From Thermodesulfobacterium sp. (GTDB lineage: Bacteria > Desulfobacterota > Thermodesulfobacteria > Thermodesulfobacteriales > Thermodesulfobacteriaceae): 64,000 nt of DNA. The translations under genes were made by a program, and so were the position numbers. The stretch is taken from positions 124,001 through 188,000 of the forward strand of contig JACDNX010000003.1 of assembly GCA_017656385.1 (NCBI GenBank), given 5' to 3'. Below are positions 32,962 to 42,761 of this stretch, piece by piece; the stretch's first letter is position 1; every line of letters starts with the position of its first letter. The notes below the pieces were generated by a model. The model had not been told where the DNA came from, ran no database searches, and saw nothing but the letters and a program-made list of their open reading frames with translations.

Positions 32962-34179
32962 ATGGTTAAAGATGTAAAAGAAACGCTAAAGAAAAAGTGG
33001 GATAGCCTTTCTCCAGAGGCAAAAAAGAAGATAGTGGTGTTCATTGCATTGGGAGTTTTGATTTTCAGTATAACTGGATTGATTTTAAGCAAAAAAGAAA
33101 ACAATCAAAGCAATCAGGTTGAAACTGTTCGTAAAACTGAGCAAACAGAAAGCGTTGACGTGGATTTGCTTAGAAAAGCACAATACTACGAAACTAAAAA
33201 GATGATAGAAGAATTAAGAAAGAGCAATGAAGAACTGCAAAAGGAGATAAAAAACCTGAAAAAGCAAAAAGAAGAACTTGAAAAAAAGATGGTAGAAATA
33301 AGGGAAAGCGAAAAAACTTCTTCTTCAATACCTTTGCCTCCTCCTAGAGAAGGAGGCACTCCAGAGGAAGCTATTCTTCCTCCTCCTGTTCCATCTTCTT
33401 CTACCTGTTCTATTGAAAGTGAAGTTGGGAAAAAGAACGTGGAACCAGTCAAAGAAGAAGTTTTATCTGGAATTGGGATTGTTTCAGAAAAGGTGGAAGT
33501 AAAAAAGAAAGGAGGAAAGCAGGAGGATAAAAGCAAAAAAGGTAAAAAGATGAGTTATTATCTCCCTCCTTCATTCATGCAGGCAACACTGCTTTCTGGA
33601 CTTGACGCTCCTGCTGTTGGAAAAGGGCAGGGAAATCCCGTTCCCGTTCTTTTGAGAATTAAAGCTCCTGCCGTTTTACCAAATGAAGTCAAAGCTAACT
33701 TAAAAGGTTGTTTCATCATAGCAGAGGGACTTGGTAACCTTGCAACGGAAAGGGCAGACTTAAGGCTTGTTTCTCTTTCCTGCATTGATAAGAGGGGAAG
33801 GGCAGTGATAGATCAGAAGGTTAAGGGATTTATAGTTGATACAGATGGAAAGATAGGTTTAAGAGGAAGGGTTGTAAGCAAGATGGGAAGTGTTCTTGCA
33901 AGAGCCTTGCTTGCAGGATTTGTTTCAGGAGTAGGGCAGGCATTTGGTTATTCTACTTTCACTTACACTTACTCTCCAGAAGGAACTCTTGCTTTGCCTA
34001 AAACAAACGAAGTTTTATCGGCAGGAATTGCAGGTGGAGTGCAACAAGCCGCAAGTGAGTTAATGAGATTTTACATGGAACTTGCAAAGCAAACCATACC
34101 TGTCGTTGAAGTTTTACCTACGAGAACTGTTACTGTCGTCATAAGTGAAGGAGTAGAACTCAAATTAAAAAACATATAG
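32962..34179 (+). CDS. traB: TraB conjugation core protein
   Basis: VirB10-like protein spanning the envelope. One membrane helix (about residues 24-43), a coiled coil (about 60-118), a proline-rich stretch, and the TraB/TrbI domain: AVGKGQGNPVPVLLRI, KGCFIIAEGLGNLATERADLRLVSLSC, GRVVSKMGSVLARALLAGFVSG, ending VTVVISEGVELKL. 405 aa. Confidence 0.95.
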   Translation: MVKDVKETLKKKWDSLSPEAKKKIVVFIALGVLIFSITGLILSKKENNQSNQVETVRKTEQTESVDVDLLRKAQYYETKKMIEELRKSNEELQKEIKNLKKQKEELEKKMVEIRESEKTSSSIPLPPPREGGTPEEAILPPPVPSSSTCSIESEVGKKNVEPVKEEVLSGIGIVSEKVEVKKKGGKQEDKSKKGKKMSYYLPPSFMQATLLSGLDAPAVGKGQGNPVPVLLRIKAPAVLPNEVKANLKGCFIIAEGLGNLATERADLRLVSLSCIDKRGRAVIDQKVKGFIVDTDGKIGLRGRVVSKMGSVLARALLAGFVSGVGQAFGYSTFTYTYSPEGTLALPKTNEVLSAGIAGGVQQAASELMRFYMELAKQTIPVVEVLPTRTVTVVISEGVELKLKNI

Positions 34180-34192
34180 AGAGGTGAGAAAA

Positions 34193-34669
34193 ATGAAAAA
34201 GGAGAAAGGAATTATGGTTGCATTGATGTTTGCATTTCTGTTTCTTCTTGGAGGTTGCGCCTCTATAACAAATCCCTATAACAGTGAGTTTACCTGTCCG
34301 CAGGCAGAAAAAGGGAAGTGTATCGGAATACCTCAGGCTTACCTGGAGAGCTTAAAGCAGAGTGAAAACTCAACGGAGCTTAAAGACTACTATCCAACTC
34401 TTGAAGAAAAGAAAGAAGTGTTAAATCAGGAAATATCAGAGGAACAGGAAGTATATGCAGATGCACTCTTTAACAAGTTGAGTAAAATTTTAAAAGAACC
34501 AGAAACTCCCGTGTTAACTGTTCCTAAAGTCGTAAGGGTTTTAATTCTTCCTTACAGAGGAGATAAAGGAAAAACACTTTACTTTTCAAGGTATGTCTAT
34601 GTGATAACTGACGAACCAAAATGGGTATTTGATAACCTTTTAATCCAGGAAAGCGAAAATGAAATGTAA
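34193..34669 (+). CDS. traV: TraV outer-membrane lipoprotein
   Basis: VirB7-like lipoprotein of the core complex. Lipobox LLGGC at about residues 20-24 of the protein started at ATG 34193, followed by YNSEFTCPQAEKGKC, the TraV signature spacing of Cys. 158 aa. GTG 34184 is the alternative start. Overlaps the next gene by 11 nt. Confidence 0.88.
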   Translation: MKKEKGIMVALMFAFLFLLGGCASITNPYNSEFTCPQAEKGKCIGIPQAYLESLKQSENSTELKDYYPTLEEKKEVLNQEISEEQEVYADALFNKLSKILKEPETPVLTVPKVVRVLILPYRGDKGKTLYFSRYVYVITDEPKWVFDNLLIQESENEM

Positions 34670-35570
34670 GACAATTTTATTGTTACTTCCCTTGCTATTT
34701 TTATTTTTAGCAGGTGAAAATCTTTTTGCTTTTTACAACACGGCAGAAAAGAAAGGATGGTGGTGGTATAAAGAGGAAAAGGAAAAGAAAGAAAAAGAAA
34801 AGAAACCTGCCAAAAAAGAAATAAAAAAGGAGGAAAAGAAGCAGGAGGAAGCATGGAAACCTCCAAAACCTCTTGAAGAATACACTTATGATGAGCTTTT
34901 AAAAATGCCCGTTTCTGAATTCAAGAAACTTTTCAATTACTACAAAGAACTTGCAGTTTCAGATCCAACAAACGAAAAGTACGTTTACTACTACTACAAC
35001 CTTCTTGACGTGGCAAGAAAGAAAGCTCTCATCTTCATGGCTCAATCAATGAACGTGCTAAGCAAGTATCCTGAACTGAACGTTAGAAAAGACGTGCCTA
35101 CCATTAATCCTGCTATCAAGAAAACCTTTGAACTGCAAAGAGAGGAAGAAAAGAAAGCTTTAAGAGAAATAGGAGAAAACTTTGGACTGATAGTTTTTGT
35201 CAAAGAAGGATGTCCTTATTGTGAAATACAGTTGAGCATTATGAAGTACTTCACTTCTCAAGGAATACCTGTTAAAGTGGTTGACGTTTCAAAGGATGAC
35301 AGGGCAGTTTCCAGATTTGGAATAGAAGTTGTTCCTACCATCATTCTCGTTCACAGGGAAAGCGGCAATTACTTCCCTGTTGCGGTTGGAGCAACGAGTG
35401 CATCAGAGCTTTACCAGAGAATAGCAACCATTTCAGGCTATCTTGAGGGAAGGAAAAAAATAGGACAGACGTATCTTTACGAGTTTCAGAAGGGAACTTC
35501 ACTTGATCCATACACTCCTCCTCCACTTTTTAAAAACAGATTGAAAGAGGATAAAAATGAAGAGCAATAA
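34659..35570 (+). CDS. traF: TraF-like thioredoxin-fold pilus assembly protein
   Basis: Periplasmic protein with a signal peptide, a Lys/Glu-rich linker (about 36-66) and a C-terminal thioredoxin fold (about 165-270). It keeps a CPYC redox pair (VKEGCPYCEIQ), which the F-plasmid TraF has lost, and a cis-Pro segment (VVPTIILV). It probably works with the DsbC-like protein on disulfides of TraN, TraU and TraH. 303 aa. Overlaps traH by 14 nt. Confidence 0.85.
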   Translation: MKCKTILLLLPLLFLFLAGENLFAFYNTAEKKGWWWYKEEKEKKEKEKKPAKKEIKKEEKKQEEAWKPPKPLEEYTYDELLKMPVSEFKKLFNYYKELAVSDPTNEKYVYYYYNLLDVARKKALIFMAQSMNVLSKYPELNVRKDVPTINPAIKKTFELQREEEKKALREIGENFGLIVFVKEGCPYCEIQLSIMKYFTSQGIPVKVVDVSKDDRAVSRFGIEVVPTIILVHRESGNYFPVAVGATSASELYQRIATISGYLEGRKKIGQTYLYEFQKGTSLDPYTPPPLFKNRLKEDKNEEQ

Positions 35571-36969
35571 AACACTTGCTTTAATTTTTGCTTTCATTTT
35601 TCTTTTAACTGGCATGTCTTACGCAAACTGGCTTGATGAGTGGTATCAGAATGTAATGACTTCTTCAAGCGGAGTTGACTACTTCAAAGGACAGAAAAGA
35701 GGATATGCAACATTTGGAAGCTTTTCAATGAGACTGCCCTTAAGGACAGACTACCTTTTCTCAATAGAAAAGCCTCACCTGAAAGTGGGCTGTGGAGGAA
35801 TAGATTTGTTCATGGGAGGATTTAGCTTTCTCAATGCTGACTATCTGGTTCAGAAAGTGCAGGCAATGCTGCAGGCAGCACCTTTCATAGCGTTTGACAT
35901 AGCACTTCAGACTCTTTTTCCTGAGGGTTCGGAAATTCTGAAAAAAGCAGAGTCAATTGTTGATGTGTTGAACCAGATACAGTTGTCTGAATGTGGAATA
36001 TACATGCCTAAAGCAGTCGTTGACCTTGCTAAAAGTCCAGGTGCATTTTTTAAGTCTCAGGGAGAAGAAAACGCAAAGGTTGCTCAGGAAAAAGGTTATT
36101 CAGATATATGGCATAAATTCTGGAACAAGTACGTTCACGTAACTGACAGTGACGTTTCAATAGAAGGAACTACAACAGAAGACGTTTTAAAAGGATTACC
36201 TCAACTGTTGAAGGACTGGTTTACCAACGGAGCTGGGCGTGGATTTGTGGAATACCTTGCTTTGAACGGCAACGTTGATTCTCAGGTAGCAGAAATTTTC
36301 AGAGCTTACATAGGAGACATTTATTACAGTTCAAACAATGATAAGACACTTTTCAACGTTGTTTACAAGGAAGGTTGCAAAGAGGCTCACGTAAAAGACA
36401 TATTCCAGAAGGGAACAATTTACAGAATACCTTTAGGGCAGAATACTTGCGTCTATGAAAACTCTCAGGAAATAACTCAAAAAGTGGAACAGGCACTTAT
36501 ACAGAGCTATGACACGATAATGAATAAAGGACAACTACCTCAGGAATGCGTGAACCTTATTAAAGTATCTCCTGAACCGCTTTATCTCTTTATCAAAGAT
36601 GCCGTTCTCATTCAGGATAAAAGTTTTCTGTATGCAATTGTTCCAAGCGTATCCAAAGGCTTGATTTATGCGGGACTTCTTGACTTAACAAAGAAGATGA
36701 GAAGCATCGTCAGAGAAATAGACGGCAGAATAAAACAGAAAACGGTTGCAGTTGCAGAGGGAGAAACAATCAGACAATACACTTTTGATAAAAAGGAAAA
36801 GCTTGCAAAAGCTTTAGATGAGTTTGAAAACCAGGTAAGAGGATATTACAGGAATGCCCTGGGAGAATTACAAAAGAGTGTTGAGCAAAGCATGGCAGTC
36901 ATGGAATTTAACAGCATCGTAAAAAAGAAGTTCAGGTATTACAGAACCTCTTCAATAAACATAAAATAA
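35557..36969 (+). CDS. traH: TraH conjugation protein
   Basis: Outer-membrane-associated pilus assembly protein. Signal peptide (about residues 1-23), then the TraH core FGSFSMRLPLRTDYLFSIEKPHLKVGCGGIDLFMGGFSFLNADYLVQKVQAM split across residues 52-115, and LSECGIYMPKAVVDLAKS. C-terminal coiled-coil stretches. 470 aa is normal. Confidence 0.95.
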   Translation: MKSNKTLALIFAFIFLLTGMSYANWLDEWYQNVMTSSSGVDYFKGQKRGYATFGSFSMRLPLRTDYLFSIEKPHLKVGCGGIDLFMGGFSFLNADYLVQKVQAMLQAAPFIAFDIALQTLFPEGSEILKKAESIVDVLNQIQLSECGIYMPKAVVDLAKSPGAFFKSQGEENAKVAQEKGYSDIWHKFWNKYVHVTDSDVSIEGTTTEDVLKGLPQLLKDWFTNGAGRGFVEYLALNGNVDSQVAEIFRAYIGDIYYSSNNDKTLFNVVYKEGCKEAHVKDIFQKGTIYRIPLGQNTCVYENSQEITQKVEQALIQSYDTIMNKGQLPQECVNLIKVSPEPLYLFIKDAVLIQDKSFLYAIVPSVSKGLIYAGLLDLTKKMRSIVREIDGRIKQKTVAVAEGETIRQYTFDKKEKLAKALDEFENQVRGYYRNALGELQKSVEQSMAVMEFNSIVKKKFRYYRTSSINIK

Positions 36970-36981
36970 GGGGGAGGGAAT

Positions 36982-39900
36982 ATGCTTAAAAAGGCAAGCC
37001 TGAGCTTGCTTTTAATAGGCTCATTCATCTTATTAAGCACTTCTCCTGTTTTTGCAAATACCTGGGAGTATGTCACTCACGGAGGCTACGATGCAGCAGT
37101 GGAAGCGTGGAAAAGAGTTGCTTTGATATTCAGTCATTCCGGATATGCGGGACTATTTACGGTGGGAGTGGTTGTAGGTTTGTTTGCCATTCTGGCAGGA
37201 ACAGTCATGAAAGCTGCTTTTGGTTTGAGAATAAACGTTTATTCTTTTTTGCCTTATTACTTAACTGCAGCAGTTGTTTTTCTTGCTTTCATTTTACCTA
37301 AGGACAAGCTCGTAATCTACGATGAAACTCTCAACAGGGGACCTTACGAAGTGGATGGAGTTCCAAGACTTGTGGCAACAATGGCAGGTGTCATTAACAA
37401 AGCAGAAAACGCAATGATAGAGGTTCTTGCCACTTCAGGAGATCCGGTTCAGGACTACAGATACAATCCTGCCGGGATATCCTTTCACGCTTTGGGTTCT
37501 GTAAATCCGGGGCAAATTCCCGGATACGTTTACAGTTCTCTTTACAACTACTATGAAGACTGCATAGTCACTTCTGCTGAGATGGGGACTTACCTGACCT
37601 GGGAAGACATAATTTCAGGGAAGTATTCTTTTGTTGAAACAATAAACGTTGCCAACAATCCTTCACTTTTCACGACCATTTATGACGCAAACGGACAGGC
37701 AACGACGCTTTCATGCCAGGAAGCCGCTCCGATAGTTGCTGGATACGTCAATTCAGAGGCAAACTTTGACAGTGCATTCAGAAGTGGATGTGCAAGGGTT
37801 GGATACGATCCGGACAGCACCGCATCTTTTCAGCAGTGCAAAAGCATGCTTGCAAACAGCTTTGCTTTTCTGGCTCAAAGTGCAGGATTGTCCATTTCTG
37901 CAAATTACCTCTTTCCCCTACAGCAGATGCTTTTTGCTGAAATAGCAAATCACTACGCTCTTATGAACGGACCTGAGGCACTTGGTTCCTTTCTTGCAAC
38001 ACAGAGAACTTCAAGCACTTACTTGGGAATGGGAATACATGCAAACTCGTGGATACCTGAATTGAAAGAGACTTTAACTGCAATTACGATAAGTCTCACT
38101 CCCGTTCTTCTCATCTTCCTCGTAACTCCTCTTGCCTTAAAAGCTTTTTCTCTTACGGCGGGAATGTTTTTGTGGCTGGCAATCTGGGGGGTTATTGACG
38201 CACTCGTTTTTAGCTTTGGACTGTCAATGGCAAGCAGTTCTGCAAAGTATCTTGCCAATGCATCAGTAACCAATGGCTTTGGAATATTTGCGGCAACCAT
38301 TTTACCAAACGTGACTGCAAAGATTTATGCCATCTTTGGTGCTTTGAGGTGGGCTGGATTGATGCTGGCATCTGTAATAAGCATGATGCTCGTTCGTTTT
38401 GGAGGATATGCCCTTGCCATGCTTGCAGGACAGTTAACTTCCATTCCTGCAGGTGCCGGTGCTGAAATGGGAAGAAACCTTTTATACAATCCGTCTGAAA
38501 GTGTAATGAAGTCTCTTGCTGAAGCCGGAGCATGGGGAAATGCAGCGGCAGCTGAGGGAATAGTCAATCTCACAAGAGGACTTGCAAACATGCAGTATGC
38601 AAGCTTAGCGGCAAGAGGAACAACCGGAAATGCTTACTCCCCGGGACAACTTTTGCAGTCTGAAATGAGTAAATTAAACAAAGAGATAGGTATGTACAGC
38701 AGTATGACAGCAAATGAGGCAAGAGAAACAGGAGAAATGCAGGCACATAAAGAAGTTGGAAGAACACAAGCCTATCAAGACCTTATCAACACAATAAGAG
38801 GGAGTGGAACACTTCAAAGCATGTTAGGAGTTTCTGGAAGTGCCTCTGATAGGGAAATCATGACTGCACTTCAGAAAGCTGGTATTTATTCTGGAGCTGT
38901 TGGTAGCATAGGAAAGTATGGAACTGCTAAGGGTGACGTGGAAGGTTCTGTAATGACTTCCTTTGTTGACTTTGCAAAGCAGGTTAAAGGTTTGGAAAGT
39001 TACTTAAACAAAGAATTTGCAAAAGACATGCAAAAAGATCCACTTGGAGCAGTGAATACTCTCGTAAACAAGTTAGCAAACGTTAGACATGCACAAGTAG
39101 AGTTTGAGTCAATAAAAGGTAAAATGAATCCTGATGATCTTACCAGAATTGAAGGGTTTAACTGGGCAAATCCTGCCGCAAAGGCAATGGCTAAGATGAT
39201 ACTCATGGATAAGCTTGACGATGGAAAGATTTCAGAAGAAACCATGCAAGCATGGCAAAGATTTACGCAAGTTGCAAAAGACTTAAACCTTGATGCAGAA
39301 TTATTGAGAGGACACTTTTCTAACATTGACCTTACGGTGCAGAGTGAAGAAATGGCAAGAAGCCTGCAGGAACATCTTGGAATTAATGCAAATGTTGGTG
39401 ATACTGTAAGAATGAGCTTTGCTCTTACAAATCAAAACGGAGAATACGACCTCGTCGTGCCAACACATGAAGTAATAGCAACCAAACCACAGGAAGTTGA
39501 CATTTTAGGAAATAAGTTCACTCTTATTGGAGGTGAACTCACTACAAGAGGAACTGAAGGAAATGCCGTTATGATGATAAAAGGTGGAACACTTGGTTTT
39601 GGTGGTGGAAGGGTATCTCTTGAAAAAGCCAGAGTAGATACAATACAGGGACAGGAAGTATTAAAAGAGTTTGAAGGTGGTTATGCAGGAAATGCGGCAG
39701 GATTAAAAATGCTACTTCACGATTTGGGTTTATTTGGTATGGTGAGAAGCAATACAGATGCCTGGAAAAGAATTAGCAGTCTTGCAGATGAAGGCAGAAT
39801 GATAAAAATTGACTATGAAGATGGTGCTTTAAAGATTTCAAGTGAAGGTAAAGTGCTTTATGAAAGAACTGGTGCAACTGTCAGTAAAGAAAGCGTGGAT

Positions 39901-40632
39901 GAACTTAGTCAGTATAAATTCGGAAGAGAAGTGCAACATGTAGATAAAGAAACCTTTGATTATGGAAGTGGACTCGTTAATGAAAAATCCGCACTTTATC
40001 TTGTTACTAAAGGAGAAGCAAGCGATTACATTCCAGTCGTTCGTCAAATGCTTGCTGATGAAGGAGCTAAGAATACAAACTTGGTAGAGCTTTCTAAAGG
40101 TTTAAACGAACTTTTTAAAAGAGTAGGAACAGATGTTGGTTATAGTAATATAGAAGGAAAGGCAGAAGGTGGATTAAAAATAAACTTAGGTTTCATTAAA
40201 GCAGGTGTAGGTGGTAGTTTAGCAGAAGGATATAAAAGTTTAGACCAAAGAACAGTTGACTTAAACCAGGTTTTCACTCGTGCCGCTTACCGTCAGGCGT
40301 ATGAAGAAACAGTCAAAGAATTTGGAGGAAAGGAATACACTCAGTTAACTGGAGAAGAAAGGGCAAGGTTTGAACAGGAATTTGCAGAACACTTTTCTCA
40401 CAGAATGAAAGAAATAGGAGACTTCTATACTGATTTTCTTAATAACACAAACAAACATCATTTTGGGGCTACTGCTCCTGGAGAAAGAATATATAGTGCG
40501 GCGACTAAAAGCATTTCCTGGCTTAAAGATAAAGCAGAAGAAGTAGCAGAAAGCGAAATAACCGAAAAAGATAGAATTGAAATGGCTGAAAATATAGTTA
40601 AAGGAGGAGGAATTAAGGAACCAAAATCTTAA
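36982..40632 (+). CDS. traG: TraG, mating-pair stabilisation / pilus assembly protein
   Basis: Large inner-membrane protein. The N-terminal part (about 1-510) has a signal-like segment and five or more membrane helices, including YSFLPYYLTAAVVFLAFI and the cluster around residues 360-500; this half is the TraG_N domain needed for pilus assembly. The C-terminal half (about 510-1216) is periplasmic, helix-rich and polar, corresponding to the part implicated in mating stabilisation and entry exclusion. 1216 aa is slightly longer than F TraG. It ends the plus-strand transfer operon. Confidence 0.92.
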   Translation: MLKKASLSLLLIGSFILLSTSPVFANTWEYVTHGGYDAAVEAWKRVALIFSHSGYAGLFTVGVVVGLFAILAGTVMKAAFGLRINVYSFLPYYLTAAVVFLAFILPKDKLVIYDETLNRGPYEVDGVPRLVATMAGVINKAENAMIEVLATSGDPVQDYRYNPAGISFHALGSVNPGQIPGYVYSSLYNYYEDCIVTSAEMGTYLTWEDIISGKYSFVETINVANNPSLFTTIYDANGQATTLSCQEAAPIVAGYVNSEANFDSAFRSGCARVGYDPDSTASFQQCKSMLANSFAFLAQSAGLSISANYLFPLQQMLFAEIANHYALMNGPEALGSFLATQRTSSTYLGMGIHANSWIPELKETLTAITISLTPVLLIFLVTPLALKAFSLTAGMFLWLAIWGVIDALVFSFGLSMASSSAKYLANASVTNGFGIFAATILPNVTAKIYAIFGALRWAGLMLASVISMMLVRFGGYALAMLAGQLTSIPAGAGAEMGRNLLYNPSESVMKSLAEAGAWGNAAAAEGIVNLTRGLANMQYASLAARGTTGNAYSPGQLLQSEMSKLNKEIGMYSSMTANEARETGEMQAHKEVGRTQAYQDLINTIRGSGTLQSMLGVSGSASDREIMTALQKAGIYSGAVGSIGKYGTAKGDVEGSVMTSFVDFAKQVKGLESYLNKEFAKDMQKDPLGAVNTLVNKLANVRHAQVEFESIKGKMNPDDLTRIEGFNWANPAAKAMAKMILMDKLDDGKISEETMQAWQRFTQVAKDLNLDAELLRGHFSNIDLTVQSEEMARSLQEHLGINANVGDTVRMSFALTNQNGEYDLVVPTHEVIATKPQEVDILGNKFTLIGGELTTRGTEGNAVMMIKGGTLGFGGGRVSLEKARVDTIQGQEVLKEFEGGYAGNAAGLKMLLHDLGLFGMVRSNTDAWKRISSLADEGRMIKIDYEDGALKISSEGKVLYERTGATVSKESVDELSQYKFGREVQHVDKETFDYGSGLVNEKSALYLVTKGEASDYIPVVRQMLADEGAKNTNLVELSKGLNELFKRVGTDVGYSNIEGKAEGGLKINLGFIKAGVGGSLAEGYKSLDQRTVDLNQVFTRAAYRQAYEETVKEFGGKEYTQLTGEERARFEQEFAEHFSHRMKEIGDFYTDFLNNTNKHHFGATAPGERIYSAATKSISWLKDKAEEVAESEITEKDRIEMAENIVKGGGIKEPKS

Positions 40633-40738
40633 AAAATTACCGAAACAAATGGCTACCTTGATTGAAATTTGCCTTTTGTTACTCCGTGTTTTATTATAAA
40701 AATAGGAGGTTTTTTAAAAAAGAAAAGAGGAGGTAAGA

Positions 40739-40945
40739 ATGTTCAGGCTCTTACGCAAAATTTTAGGAATTGAAGAAAATAAATATAAACCACATATTGC
40801 TGGAAAATATAAGCCACGCATTTATAATCCTGATATATACAAAGTAGATGAGAATGATTTTAATTTTTGTGATGACCATGATTTTGCATTAGATCCAGAA
40901 TATAGCAGTTTATCTTGCAATGTCTGTCACAATGACGATGACTAA
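40739..40945 (+). CDS. Small acidic hypothetical protein
   Basis: 68 aa after a strong AAGAGGAGG site. Asp-rich C-terminus with a Cys pair (CNVCHNDDD) and an earlier FCDDHDF. Not recognised. It may be the last gene of the transfer operon, 106 nt after traG, or an independent cargo gene. Confidence 0.5.
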   Translation: MFRLLRKILGIEENKYKPHIAGKYKPRIYNPDIYKVDENDFNFCDDHDFALDPEYSSLSCNVCHNDDD

Positions 40946-41102
40946 TCTTTTCTTTTTCCTGTTTTTGCTCTAAGTTGTAATCAACCTTTATAATTTTTGT
41001 ATTTTCTACACAATGGTTGGATACCTAGCTGCGGTGAGAATGGAAAAGAACCAGAAAGTTGATTTCGAAAGAGAAGAGCATTGGAAATAGTAATACCTGA
41101 GT

Positions 41103-41573
41103 TTATTCCGGTATAGTAATTTGTGAGGGATCTCTTACTACAATTTGTGGAATACCTCTATAAGAGCTTATTAAACCGTGAACGCATATAAATTTCCCGC
41201 TGTAATAAGATTCTGGAGGGCTGTTGAATTTAGATCTATCTTTACCCCAAATAACAGCAGTAAAGGTATGGTTTGGATATGGCCTATCAAAGTTTAAAAA
41301 CGTTGGTTCTCCATTTGCAAAGTAAGCATATTTTGTGCTTGCAATTCTGCCACATACAGTCTTTTCCTGTCCAATATAATTTGCTGCATCGGTCGTCGTA
41401 ATGTAATCTTCCGGGTAATTTGGTGATAAATTGTCAGACTTCTCTGAATAAAAAGAAGATGAAGGAGTCTGCTTTTCTTGAAGAAATTTTCTTTGAAAAG
41501 AAGGATAAAAAATATAAGCAATCAGTAAGAAAGCAATTAAAAAATAAAAAAGCTTTTTTGTCGACATTTTCAA
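41103..41573 (-). CDS. Exported/anchored OB-fold-like protein
   Basis: 156 aa with an N-terminal membrane anchor or signal (about residues 8-24) and a C-terminal domain reading DAANYIGQEKTVCGRI, FLNFDRPYPNHTFTAVIW, GKFICVHGLISSYRGIPQIVVRDPSQI. This matches the OB-fold domain found next to or within secreted nucleases ('nucleic acid binding OB-fold, tRNA_anti type'). No nuclease motif is present. Isolated gene in the second cargo zone. Confidence 0.7.
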   Translation of the reverse strand: MKMSTKKLFYFLIAFLLIAYIFYPSFQRKFLQEKQTPSSSFYSEKSDNLSPNYPEDYITTTDAANYIGQEKTVCGRIASTKYAYFANGEPTFLNFDRPYPNHTFTAVIWGKDRSKFNSPPESYYSGKFICVHGLISSYRGIPQIVVRDPSQITIPE

Positions 41574-42059
41574 TGCTTACGTGGTCTTTTAAAAAAAATT
41601 ATATTTAAAGCGAATATTTGGTCAAGATTTTAAAAATGATTAAAAATCTAATGTTAATTTTATCTATCATCTTGATATAAAGGGAGGCTATCAGTATAAT
41701 AATTTAAATTAAACTATTTAACACAATGCTTTTCAGTTACCTAAATACAAGTCAACATAAAAATTCTCACAAGCATTATAAGCTTTTTAATTTTACTTAT
41801 ATAATAACACTTTTTAATCCTCCATATTAACTTTCAAAACAGTTAACACCTCCATACTCTTTTTCAAAACATTAAAATGTTAATGTGTTTTGGGAATTTT
41901 TTAGATTTATTACATCCAACTGCTTATCTTTAATAAACTACAGTATGATCTTGCTATCTTCAACATCATTTTAGTTTTTTGTAGGTTCTTTCCTGCAGTT
42001 CTTTCGTTTTGTAAGTTTTATTAAAAATTGCAACATTAAGCATACTACTTTCTTGTTTT
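41574..42059. other. AT-rich gap, no gene
   Basis: Very AT-rich sequence between the OB-fold gene and the IS remnant. I see no ORF with a ribosome site. Near 41863-41885 the string AACACCTCCATACTCTTTTTC resembles the preceding AATCCTCCATATTAACTTTC (two similar lines spaced about 45 nt). The minus-strand promoter for the OB-fold gene should lie at its left end. Confidence 0.4.
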
Positions 42060-42422
42060 GATAGTGTACAATATCTTGTGCAAGATAAAAATTAGGGTAA
42101 CCTCTTGGGTAACAAGCCTGCTTTGTAAAACTTTATAAAATTTCAATCCCCTGAGAGGTGAAAAAATGGAGCTAACAAAGGTTAAATTTATACGACTCAA
42201 TTAAAGGGCGATAAAAGAAATCAGGAAGAGGATAGAGGTAATAAGAGCCTTGCCTTCTATTGAATCTGTGGAGAAGTTTGTTTGTTTACGGATAGGGGTA
42301 TTAAGTAAGAAATGGAATATAAGGTATTGAACGGGTTTCTTAAAGCTAGAGAAGAAATTCAGGAGATATTCCTCAGGAGGCACTCCTAATGACTTACACA
42401 AAATTATTATTGATACAACCGG
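42060..42422 (+). mobile_element. Internally deleted, frameshifted IS256-like (Mutator) element
   Basis: Left end TAGTGTACAATATCTTGTGCAAG (read in two parts) at 42060-42085 and a diverged inverted copy at 42392-42422 bound a remnant of about 360 bp. Between them a plus-strand frame from about 42206 reads IKEIRKRIEVIRALPSIESV / EKFVCLRIGVLSKKW, the C-terminal end of an IS256-family transposase. It hits a stop at about 42327 and resumes one frame over as GFLKAREEIQEIFLRRHS to a stop at 42390. The rest of the transposase is gone. Confidence 0.65.
42206..42390 (+). pseudogene. Transposase C-terminal fragment (IS256 family)
   Basis: See the enclosing element: only about 60 residues of the C-terminus survive, with one in-frame stop and one frameshift. 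The pattern 'RALPS.ES..K...L....L..KW..R...GF.KAREEIQ.IF' is characteristic of the end of Mutator-type transposases. Confidence 0.6.
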
Positions 42423-42577
42423 TATGCTTATGGTAAAAAGAGCTTTAGGCTTGACCAATTTTCTTTTTTAATAGAATTTATTTACAGGTAAAGATAAAAT
42501 TGGCAAATTGATTGAAAAAACCCCATAATTATGATTTACACTATCAAGTTAATATAAATTATCGAGAGGAAAAGGTT

Positions 42578-42748
42578 ATGAGAAAAATTGTTAGTGGTAT
42601 TTTTATAGTTTTAGGTGAAGTTTTTATAGTCTTTTCTGCTCTACTGGATTCTAACGGAGAAACAATTCGTTACAAATTGATGGATTATGGTGCAGGATTA
42701 TTAGGAATATTATTATGTGGGATAGGACTAAAAATAATAGGCGATTAG
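42578..42748 (+). CDS. Small two-helix membrane protein
   Basis: 56 aa starting at ATG 42578 with GAGAGG upstream. Two hydrophobic helices (residues 4-22 and 37-54) joined by a polar loop. Unknown function. The next gene is convergent, 13 nt away. Confidence 0.5.
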   Translation: MRKIVSGIFIVLGEVFIVFSALLDSNGETIRYKLMDYGAGLLGILLCGIGLKIIGD

Positions 42749-42761
42749 ACTTGTTAGATAA

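Noticed and set aside
42201-42458. 85-residue minus-strand membrane-like ORF
   Set aside because: It is the antisense shadow of the transposase remnant, whose plus-strand frames match a known family.
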